64,000 bases of DNA, from contig OX352774.1 in NCBI GenBank assembly GCA_947095535.1, positions 29,962,496-30,026,495 of the forward strand, in the 5' to 3' direction. The notes under the pieces are model-generated. The model searched no databases. It had not been told where the DNA came from and saw nothing but the letters and a program-made list of their open reading frames with translations. The DNA is from Poecilobothrus nobilitatus. Lineage: Eukaryota; Arthropoda; Insecta; Diptera; Dolichopodidae. Shown piece by piece: positions 1 to 12,300 of this stretch. Numbering within the stretch: the first letter of the stretch is position 1; the number at the start of each line of letters is the position of its first letter. A program made the translations under genes and the position numbers.

Positions 1-385
1 CATATGTAAATAATTCCATTATTAATATACCATATGACCAAACATCTGATTTTATTGAAAATTTTCCATATATAATTGCTTCTGGTGCTGTCCATTTAAC
101 TGGAAATCTTGAACCTTGTTTTGGACAATATTCATCATCAGCTATAACACGTGCCAAACCGAAATCACAGATTTTAGCTACATTATTTTCACCAATTAAT
201 ACATTACGAGCAGCTAAATCACGATGTATTAATTGTTTTGATTCCAAATATTCCATACCAGATGCTACTTGTGTTGCTATATATATTAAATCTTCAAAAT
301 GTAAATAACGTCCATCGCCCTCTCTAAGGAAATCTAATAAACTACCTTTTGACATATATTCTTGAACAATGTATATTGGTTCTTC
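1..385 (-). CDS. Src64B: Src64B exon: kinase domain, catalytic and activation segments (runs off window)
   Basis: The acceptor TTTTAG precedes base 385 and the exon starts in phase 0 with [15 protein letters not shown], the hinge region. The catalytic loop HRDLAARN is encoded at about 203-226 and the magnesium-binding DFG at 158-166. The activation-loop tyrosine sits in [12 protein letters not shown], and the segment ends in [10 protein letters not shown]. The visible part stops at MELFTYG, where the window begins, so the C-lobe and regulatory tail are missing. All catalytic residues are present. Third codon positions are strongly A/T, as in the other exons. Confidence 0.95.
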
Positions 386-3300
386 CTAAAAGTACATATT
401 TACGAAAAAAAAAAAAAAAACCAAATTATTTTTTGATTTATTTCAAAAATAAAATAATAAATTTTACCTGAGAGCAAACAGCATATAATGCAACTAATCT
501 ATTGTGACGGAATTTTTTCATAATGGCAGCCTCTTGTAAAAATGCTTGTGTTGACATAGTACCTTCTCTTAAAGTTTTAACAGCAACATCAATACTATTT
601 CTCCATTTACCATAAAAAACTTCACCAAAATTACCACGTCCCAATTTACGTATTAATTGAATTTCAGAACGTGGTATTTCATATTTATCTCTTAATTCTG
701 GTCCAAGATCCCACATTTGTGGTTGAGGTTTTGGGCATGGTCTCGATAATATATGACATAAACCAAGTGCATTTTCTAAATAAAAAAAAAAAAAAATTAT
801 TATTAAATTATATTTTATTAAATTTTATTTATTTATAACTTACTGCTATATGCCATCACTAAAGCTTGAAGAGATGGAAATGTTTGATTTGTTGCTATAT
901 AATAACCACCATTATCTAATGGTTTTATTCTATAATGTTTAACATGATAACCTCTACCATCTTCCCAGTCTTTTACAGATAATGAAAAACCATTTGGATT
1001 ATGTTCAGATGGTCGAACTAAAAATGTACCACGAGGATTCTCTTCAGCTAATAATAATTTATCAGCTTCTTTTCTTAATACATTTTCAAAGAACCAACTG
1101 TAAATGTTAAAAAATATGAATTTTATTATGAATTAATTATAATCTATATATATATATATTATATAAGTATGTAAGTATATATATTATATTAATTTAACAT
1201 ACTCTTCACTATTAACACTACGTTCTTCAGCAACAAAATTTAATGGTATAAGACCTTCTTGACGTGTTGATAAATTTATAACTCTCCACCAATCTGATTC
1301 TGTATCATCAATTACTTCCATACGATCACCTTTCATAAAACTGAGATCAGATTCATCACGTGATTTGTAATCGTATAATGCAACAACAATTCTTCGTTTT
1401 GGTACACCACCTTGAACACCTACATATAAAATGATAAAAATCAATTAAAATTATATTAATAAATATGTACCTAATTAATAAAATTCTTTAAAAAGTTAAA
1501 AATGTTATTATAAAAAAAAATCAACATTTTCCCTGTTTGTCATTTTCATATTTTTTTTTTTTTTTTAGAAAAAATCATATTTTATAGATTAAAATTATAG
1601 TTAAAATTAAAACGTTATTAAATTTCTTTTTCATTTTAATATTTAGAATTAAATTAAAAGAGGGGGGAAAGAAAATCTGAACAAAATAAAATCTTCAGTT
1701 TTAATAAACTCAAAAAAAAAAGAAAAAAAAAATTTTTTTTAATGAAATTTTGAAAATTTAATGAATTGCGTGTCTTCTCTTTTTCCTTTTCAATTTAACT
1801 TTTTTAATAATTTTCCTTTTTTTTTTTTTTTGTATATGTATTATATATCTATCTGTACAATATTTTATTTTCCTTCTAAATAATATGTATAATATTATAT
1901 ACTGTTTAGTGTTTATATACTTGTGAAAAATTTTCATTTATAATCAATATCAAGGTTACTGTGGTGGTTGGTTATCTTCAAAACAAAATCACATCTAATA
2001 AAATAAAATTATTTCTATTTTTATATTGAAAAATCACCAAGGTAAAATCTAAATAATATATACAGATATATAGATATATATATATATAGCCAGTCAACGA
2101 TCTTAATAAAAATTGAGTCCATCGAAATGCAAAAAAAGTTAAATGGTAAATTAAAAAAATATTTTTTTTATATGTATATGTATATATTACATGGTGTTGT
2201 ATAAGTAAAGTTTAAAAGTCAAACTGAACTTAAATATGGTGTAATAATGATATAAATATATACGATTTCAAGTGTTTATGTTGCACTTATTTTTATAATT
2301 GGATATAAGTTGAAAATTTTTTTTTTTAATCCACCCGTTAAAAACTAAAGAATATAAAACTCTTATTTTTGTCGAGTTAGTCGAACTTTAGAAAAGTTTT
2401 TTTTTTTTTGACATTTATTAGTGTAGATTTGACTATTAAATATGGAGGGAGGAAGTGAGGGAGGAAAATAGAAGATAAATTAGATACGAAATTAAAGGGG
2501 TTGTTTTATCAATAAGTATACAAATTGAGGACTTATTGCCAACAGAGGGTAGCACAACTGATGGAAGCATGTTTTCTATTTTAGCATTATTTTTTTATTT
2601 ATTTTTCTATTTTAGCACAAGAAATGATTTTTCAAAAATCAGTTTTAAACTACCTACGATTTTCCATTATATAGATATGCATGTGAGTACTTGTTCCCTT
2701 TCTTGTGTTATAAATTGGAATTGTTTGAGAGGAGGCATTAATGTTATTAATTCATTCCAGCAAATTCTGTTATTACTATGTTTACTAATTGAAACTTTCT
2801 TATAGAAACATTGCTTTGTAAACTCAAGATATTAGATGAATGAATGGAAAGAGAATAAATGCTGGTACACTTTCTAACAAATTGAAGAAGTTTAATTTAA
2901 TAGAGAGATACAATATTGTAAGTCTAAGCTATTATATTATTTATGTACTTATTGTATATAATGTGGAGATTACAGTTCATTTAGTAGTCTAACATAACTA
3001 TTATAAAAAATATTACTTTAACACATATAATACGTATTTTATAAATTTGTTTTTTTTCTCCTTTCCACTTCTGTAAGAAGCATAAAGTATGTACTAAGTC
3101 AGATATATAACAGATTGCCACAGGACGTTCAAAATGCTAGCAATATAAAAACATTTACGGCTAAAGCTAAAAACTACATTCAAAATAACCAGTTTAGCTC
3201 TACTGCAGATATAGAGGTACAAACATCAGTGGAAACTCTTTCATTAGCATTCACCAATATGAAGGCAGTGTATTTTCACAGGATAAAACATAGCCAAAGA

Positions 3301-6300
3301 AACAAATGCGTGTCTAGGATACATATCAAGTTTATAAACAAACGTCATTCTGACACCAGTCAAAAATTAGACTGACTGGAAATGATTAGCTGTCATAAAA
3401 ATAAATAAAATATTTTGAGTATACTAATTGTAAAACAATTTTAGGAAGAAATAAATAAATATGTAAGTCATTTTCAGTTTCTGGAATCATTTGTTTTATT
3501 AAGCCGTTAATTACTGGGTTGTAGCTATTGTACAAGACTAAATTCTACTACATCTATTATCTTATACAAGAATTATTTTATCTTTTTATTTTATTATATA
3601 TTTCAATATGATACTTATTGTATATAATACAAATATGTATATACAAACATATACATATTTTCTTCTGGATTCTCTAACCCCTAAGTGGACAATAGAGCGT
3701 CGATAAATTCTTTTAATCTCATTCGATTTCTAGCGATTGGCTTTAGTTCTCCAAACGATGTTTTTCTTCTTCTTTGGGCTGCACCTTCTTTTAAAATTGT
3801 ACTTCTTCATCTTCTGAAATATCGAAATTATTGTCTTCAAGATGAACCCAATCCCTCGCCATTTTTTCCTTCAGATCACGATTTTGACCATCTTTTGGTT
3901 CAGTTTCTGTCGCAATGATTTGTTGTCAATTATTTGTGGCCAACTAATTCTTAAGATGCGTCTGAAACATTTGTTAATATTCGTTTGTATTTTTTGATGA
4001 TAGTTTTTATTAATCTATTCTATATGATCCACGGAGTCCAAAACATTTCAAATGAAAGGCCGGTGTCTTAACAACTACACCATTGACTGAATTTTAAAAA
4101 TTAACTAAGTAAGTTTCTCACATTCTCAGATACGATATAACATTTTTTAATAAAACAAGGATATCAGAAATATAATTTTAAGTTACACAATAAATGTTTA
4201 AAACTTTTAAATCATATGAGCAATAAAAAAAAAACAATCTTTTCCAGTTCAGTTATATACATAATATTATATGTATATATTTACTACTGGGACACAGTGT
4301 ATAGATATTCTGCAGAATACTCTATAATCTTAATATAATATTTGACAGAAGATTTATATTAATAGCATAATAAAATTGATATAAAAAAAAAAAATAATTC
4401 TTTCTAAATGAAATACACATGGCGTAAATATAATGAAATCTTTTATATTCTATTTATTTTATATACATATAATAAAAGAAATTCTAATCTAATTCGAATA
4501 ATGGAATACAATACAATACATATAATATTATTATGTATGTATATTGTGTTGTATAAAAAAATTAAGAAAAACATTATACCGTAATATAAATTAACTACAT
4601 GTATAATCAAATGTTATTTATGGTAATCTTATAAAAATTTTTTTTACAATCTATTGAAATTTTTATCACATAATTAAGGAAAAAAAAAAAAATCATCATC
4701 TTTTAAATTTATATATATATAGATTTAAAACATAATGAAAAACTATAATTTTTAATTACATGAGTAAAACAAAATGTTATCAGAGTATAGAAAATTATAA
4801 AAAGTACATTGACTTATTAGAAATTTGACAACATATTATTATTTATGTGTATAATTGAAAACAGATTGATACAAATACAAATCCATAAGATTATTATGAT
4901 ACATATTCTAACATGATCAAAAATCTTAAATTAAGGTATGGGAATATGTTAATGGCATCATTTTGTAATAGTTATTGAAACGTTTGAGTCTAGGCATAAT
5001 TTTGTCAAATCAGCTTCAAAATTATTTAGTATAATTTCTTATTACAAAAAAAAAAAATTCATTTCGTTGATTCTAAAATAAATGTATTTAAAATTAATAT
5101 AAAGATTTTTTTTTTTTGAACCCAGAAATTCTCAAAAAGACAATAACAACAATTTGAAGCTGTTTCTAAAGACTGTGCACTAAACCAGTCTTTTTAAATG
5201 TGATAATATCGTTTTTCTAGCCAGTGATATACATATTACATAATAAGTTCGTAGGTATAATAGCTCATTCCTGTTTAATAACTCATGACACACTCTCCAC
5301 AGTTAATACACATTTATTATGTACGCATGGCAATACTGCCTTAATACTGTAAAATATATACTATAATAAAATATACAGGGTGTGTCTTTGCCATTCAATA
5401 AACATAGAATTAAATATGAAAATACAAGCGTTTTTATTGAATCATAAATTCATTTCATACATTGCAATTGGCGACGAGGATGGGATACATTACATAGAGA
5501 TACGTCATTACATAGCCAAAATAAAAAGAGGGTAGTATATACAATTTATACAGTAAAAACAAAACTCCTTTTAAATTTTGGAATATTTTTGACATTCCGA
5601 ATTTTTTTGTTAGTTACAGCTATATGTAAAATTTTTGTGTATAAATTTTACATATAGCTGTAACTAACAAAAAAATTCGGAATGTCAAAAATATTTCAAA
5701 ATTTAAAAGGATCTTATCTTTTAATTTTTTTGTGTATCGTAAACAAAAAAAAATTTTGTATAAGGTTAGATTTTATGATTAAAAATGTTCTAATTACAAA
5801 AAGTTGTACCACATCGATTTTTTTGCAGACATAAGAACAATTTTTTCGGATACAAATACAACCATTTTGTTTCGGAAAAAAAACCGTTCTTCCGCCTTTA
5901 ACGATCGTATGCGGTTTTGGTATCTTTCACAATACTTCTTCTAGAAAAAAAAAAAAACACTTTTGAAAAAGACTAGTGAAGAACTTAATTTATTTATTAA
6001 ATTAAAATTTAAGGTTGGAGCTTTATAATGTTGTGTCTTACTTTAAGGTGTTCCATCCACGTTTTCAGGTGTCTAAAAGTGGAGAATTTTGAATTTTAGA
6101 CTTATATTACCTATTAGAATAGAGACACAAACAATTAGAAAACTAAGATAAAAATTTATTTTTAAAGATGTTATATGGATGCGATATGGATTCTGGTTTC
6201 ATATAAATTTAAATATTTGATGCAAAAGCTTAATTAATTTTTATATTAGTTTCTAAAGCTTAAAAAATTTCTTGGTTTTTTGAAATTATTGGATTGAAAA

Positions 6301-9300
6301 AATATTCTATAGATCTTGAGATACATATAAAACATTTGAAAATAGTGATTTTTCAAAGTTTAAGGGAAGATGTGTATAGATTTGGGGGCTACATAAAAAG
6401 GTTATTCCAAAAAATTAATTTTTTCACGAACTCTTATTTTAAATGTTTTTTCTCTACTCTAATACAAAAATACAAAAAATCAGTACGGACCTTCCCAAAT
6501 TAAGCTCTAAGTAATTAGTTTAATTAACTGGCGACTGGCTTTGAATATATAATTAAAAGTGTGGAATCGATTAGTTAAGATCAGGTAGGAATTATTTTAA
6601 AGTAAAAATTCTAAAGAAACAAAATATTAAACTAATGATGGTCCAACAACAAAACAAAAAAAAAAGCATACTTAGATAAATACAATATATTTTTCGTTAA
6701 TATTTAATATGTACATAATATTATATACTTTGTTATGTATAAAATATATACAAATATATGTATATTTATATAATAGATAATTGTTATCAAAATCGATTCT
6801 AATATTTCACCTTTAATGAATGCTTGTCAAAAGTTCAGTTTTATCATTAACATTACAATTTAATGCCAATCTTAGCATTTTTTTCCTTTTTTTTTTTTTA
6901 GCATTTTTCTTTACTTTATTTTTTTTTTTCAATTTGATTTATTTATGTCAGATAAATTATCTTTCACATAATAATAACTATTGAATTTAAGTGATTTCAA
7001 ATATAATATAAAGGTATAGCGGTTACAGCAATATCTTTATTTCTTTTATTTATTTTTTTTTATTCTTTTTTATTATTATTTTCTCTTACAAATTGATTTA
7101 TGAAAACAATGATTTTAAGATCTTTTTATTCTTTTTATTTATTATATTTCATTATATTCATAAAGGATGAAAATCTATTATTTATGTCCAAATTAATGTT
7201 ATAAAATAAAAAATGAAGGCATACACACCCATATTATGTTAGACGTACTATACGTATCATTAAAATTTGACATTGAATTGGGGTTCGGATTAAACCATGG
7301 AAGTTTTTATAATGGTACCAAAATAGAATTAAATATTTTATAGTTTGAGCTTTAATTTAGTAACAAATTTTGATGATGCTTAATGGTTGATGGTATACTA
7401 TGATGGTTTAATATAATATGAGTGTTATGCCGTGTACCGTATACTTATTACTACAAACTATTTTTAAACCTTGATTTTAAATAAAATTTATTTTATAAAT
7501 TTTTGAACAGATCTGCCAAAGCAACAAACTTTATTTAAAACTACATATGTATATTAATAATTCAAAATGATGGTAATAATCAAGGACATACAAAAGTTTA
7601 TTAGCACTTTAAATCATATTTTGGAAAATCATATATAACACGTAAAATACCGCAATATTAAATTTCATATTAATTCTTCAAAGTATTAAAAGAACTCAAA
7701 GTTTAAACTCTTGAGATTTAGAATAATCTGAATGTGAAAAATCATTTAAATAGATTTCTATATCGTTGTAATACATATGTATATCACCTCGTCAGATTAA
7801 CTAATATATTTTATAAAAAGTACATATATATATAAGCTAATATAAAGTACAAATAGTATTTACTAATGCTTGCTAAAAATAGCTAGAATTTAAAAAAAAA
7901 AAAAATGAAAAATAGAGCTTGTCGTTTTAAAAATGATACCAACGTTACCGCAATTTAAGCTCTCTTCACTCATATGTATACATTATCAATTGGGTCACTG
8001 AACTAGTTTTATAAATAATTTATAAAGTAGAATGCATACTTATTCTTTGCAAATAGAACACATAAAATTGGTAAATTGAATAAAATAAAAATAATTGATA
8101 CTTCCATTCAAAGTGTTTTAAGGATGAACAAATAGATGTTCACTATTACATAATTAAATTGTTAAGATAGTGCAATATCGGCGATTTTACGATTACCCAA
8201 ATCAAAGTGAATAACTTTATATTAAAGAATTGAGTTTAAAAGGGAATTTTTTTTGATTTTAATTAGCTTTAGAGTTTCAATAATTTCGAAGAGTGATCGT
8301 ATATTTTTTTAAATATTTTAAAACGATTTCTACGTATCTACTCCCGAAAAAAAAAAAAAATAACAAACATTGGAAAAAATGTTAGATTATGTATATTGTA
8401 AAATAAATCAAAAAACAAAAATAATTCTTTTGTTTATGTTAGTATTTAAGCTACAACAAAAATTGTTAACTGAAATTTATTCTTGCCACCCGAACTGAAG
8501 AAAAGCCAATAAATTAGTTTCTTTCAAATATTATATGTATATATGTACATACTACTTCTAAAGTACAACCCAAAATAGACGTAAGGAGACTCGAAACTCA
8601 ACGAGACGAGTACAAAATCTAGCATTACATGTAAATATATGGACATATAGGCAAAATAAACGCTAAAAATGTCAAAAAACATCACGAAAAATTATATGTC
8701 ATATAAACGGGAAAAATTTCACATAAAGTTTACGTAAAAAAGATGTCATTACATTGCATTACATTTTATTTACTTAAAAAGTTTTGTTTACAGTCGTATT
8801 TAAATTATTTTTTTTACAAATGTTATATAAAAATTTTTGGAAAAATTATGTAGTTCACAGAGTATCTAAGTAATTTTTACCTAGGTATACAAGTACAGCA
8901 ACATATCAAATGTAATTTTAGACATTCGAGTATGATTTATGAATAAAAAAAATTCTTTGTCTCTATTTCTTTAGTTTTTAAAAATGATGCTTTGAAATAT
9001 CCATTTATTTGTTTTTAAGGTGTTTTTCCTTAACAATCTTGAACATTTTAATTTAATCAAAGTTCTTTGTCACACCTTATTAGCTTTTCATGTTTCTCAA
9101 TTTTAAAAATAAATTAAATCTTATAATTTGATAAATAATAAAATTCCTATTTAGAAATTGAACACAGAACTTGTAAACAAAAGCACAAATATGATTTTAT
9201 CGTCATTACGTTTTTATTTTGGTTATAGTTACTCGTTTACACTTCGCAAAAGAAATCGTACGAAATTTATTCCGTTTTTTTTTACCGTCTCGTGACTCGT

Positions 9301-12300
9301 CATGTCTATTTGGCCTTAACTTAAATTATTAATTTCATTTTATGATCATAAGTTATATTATAATAGCATCTCTCTACAAGCCGAAACATTCAATTAATTT
9401 TCCGAAATTTAACCGAAATTTTGTTTCGTTTTTATTTCCGTATAATGTTAACCGTAAATTGAGTAAAATGCAATTAAAAATTGTGTTTTTTTACTGAAAA
9501 AAAAAGTTTTTTTTAATGGCTTGGCAGTAAAACTTTTTTTTTTTTAGACGGACGTAGTCTGCAATTTTGCAGATGCTATATACTTAGAATATTGAAAAAG
9601 AAAAGGAAAAAAATAAAAGCTTTTTAAATTCTTACATAATAAGTACATATACCTATACATTTCTTGCAAATTGTAATGTGAGTATACATATAGGGATTTA
9701 TAATAATTGTAAAAGGAAATTGTGAGAGGACGTATGATTTTTGTCCTGATGACTTTTTTTAAGTTTTTTTTTTTTTTACAAATTATGAATGAAAATATAA
9801 TTAAGTATATTTTTTATTAAAACTTTGCAATATGATTGCAAATATCACCAATTTTTACATATTAATTGCAAAAGATATTACTGTACACAAATAAGCCTCC
9901 CCTAAGATAATAAAAAGAAAATTTCCACTTAAGATTTATATACACAAATAAGTTTCTTTTAAAAAGTTTTTATAATAAATATTCCGACTTGTAGTTATAG
10001 ACACCATTGCTTATAATATTAACAACAAACCAACCTCTTCAGATCTGGTGTAAATAAAAAAAAACAAATAACTAATTCACAATTAATCAAAAAAAAAAAA
10101 CAAAAAAAAACAAATTATTTTATTAATCGATTGAATATCAGAAAGTCATAAATTAAATTTTAATTTGTCCATTTTTGGCATAATCAAACACGGAACCAGC
10201 ATGCATACATACATACATTAATAATATTATTATTAAAAATAACTATAATAAAAGTAGGTATAAGTATATTCATACACATCAACATGTAATAATATATTCT
10301 ATCTTATAGCATACGTGTATAAAATCAAAATCTAAACAGATTAAAAGTTTTAGAGACTTTTTATAACTAATAAAATTAATTTTGGCAAGTTAACAAAAAC
10401 AACGGCAACAAATGAAGAAAACAAATAAAATGACAAGAAAAAAAAAATGAAATAACGATAAATTCTTTTTTTTTTTTTTCTTTTCTATGGAATGAAAAAT
10501 AAAAACTATAAGTTAACATAACAGTTCAATGATCTGAAGAAAGAGAAATAGTAGTAGTATGTATATAGTCGTAGTAATAAGTTGTAGTAGTGGAACTGGT
10601 AGTGGTGGTACCAGTGACTAGTGATAGCATTTAGAAAAAAAAGAAAAATAAAATAAATATATAAAAATCTTTGCAAATATTTAGGTTACGGTCATAATTT
10701 ATTTTTTTCATTATTTTTTTTTTTAGTTAATTTCTTTCTAAATTAGGTAAAATAAATTGAAATAAAATCTAGTTAGTTCTATTAAAAGAAGTAAACTTGT
10801 AGCGTGTTTAGCAGTATTTTTTTTTTTTAATTTAAATTTAAATATCAGACTGTTTTAATGGAATTTAATTTTTTTTTTTTTTTTTTGCTTTTTGACATTT
10901 AAATGAAATATCATTATATTTATATTGTATTAGGAAAAAAGTATGGGTAATTAAAAAATTAATGAAGATTTCTTTTTTTTTGATAAAAATCAAATGGAAT
11001 TTTGAATATTTATGAAGAATTTTGTTTTGATTTTATTTTTGCAAAAAAATGATTTTAAGTAGCATGAATTGTATTTTAAGTAGTTTGAATTGAAATTATT
11101 TAACTAGATTTTATTTATGTGATATTTTTTAATATTTTAATTAGATATTTTGCGGTAAAATAAAAGTAACAAAGCTTTTAAATCAAAATTACTTAAGCAT
11201 ATCTCAAAACAAATTTGATAGAGTCAGTATTAAATTTAAGGATAATTGCTTTTAATTTATAAATTATAAAACTGTTCATATTATTTTTCATTTTGTATTT
11301 TAAATAATCCAAAAAGGAAGAGGTAATAGTAACCCTCTTAACACTGTATTTCATTTGACTTTATTATACTTGACTAAACATGTCACTTGTCTGTGTTGTC
11401 ATTTGCTTGTATTATCATTTGACTGCATTTCATTTGGCTGTATTTCATTTGTCTGTGTTTCATTTGACTGGATTTTATTTGTAACCAACTTTATATGTTT
11501 TATACTAATATTTCAACAACGAAAAATGACTTTGATATAAATTAAGAACATAATGTGGGGCTTATGATTGAAAACGCACGAATTGAATTCACTCTATGTT
11601 GGTATAATTGAACACGTGTGATTAAATTTTTATTCGAAATTTTTCAAAATTAAAGGACAGTTGTCAAAAACAATTTTTAGTATAGGTATATAAACCTAAA
11701 CATCAAGTTATATCTAATGGGTAAGCAATAATAATTTTTTTTTATAAAATTTTAGAATTGGCTTTTAGAATTAAAAATAAAAATAAAGTTTTTTTTTTTG
11801 ATAAAAAGTGGTAATAAAAAATTGGTATTTTATTGATTTTGAGGTAAAAAATTTATAAAAAACTGGTTTTTTTCAATTGCAATTGATATTAAAACGTGAG
11901 TAGTTTCTTCCCAAAACGTTGTTTCATTTCAAGGATTAGATGTAAAATTTTCTACCAAATTATTTTCTTTTACCCGTCGCACCAATCAGCGTATTTGTCC
12001 CGTTTTGTTATTTTTTTTCTTAACCATAAAAGGGTAAAACATTAGAAAAGTTAAATTAAAAAACTTAAATTTTTCATTTTGTTTACTTAAAAAAATTAAA
12101 ATAAATGAAAAACTTACATTATGTTTTTTTAATTTTTTTTTTTAAAAACGTGAACATTCACGCGTTTCACTTATACACAATAAACTAACGCCGTACCTTT
12201 TCAATCATACAAATAAATAACTTTGAAAAAAAAAAAACGTTTTCCGTGCGTTTTCAATCATACGATAATAGTTTATTTGACATTTCAGTAGCACATTATA

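Noticed and set aside
2536..2805. 89-residue plus-strand open frame
   Set aside because: No recognisable motif; does not connect to the nearby LINE fragment at 3102.
5371..5400. ATACAGGGTGTGTCTTTGCC as a transposon end
   Set aside because: No inverted partner seen within several kb; kept only as part of the possible LTR remnant.
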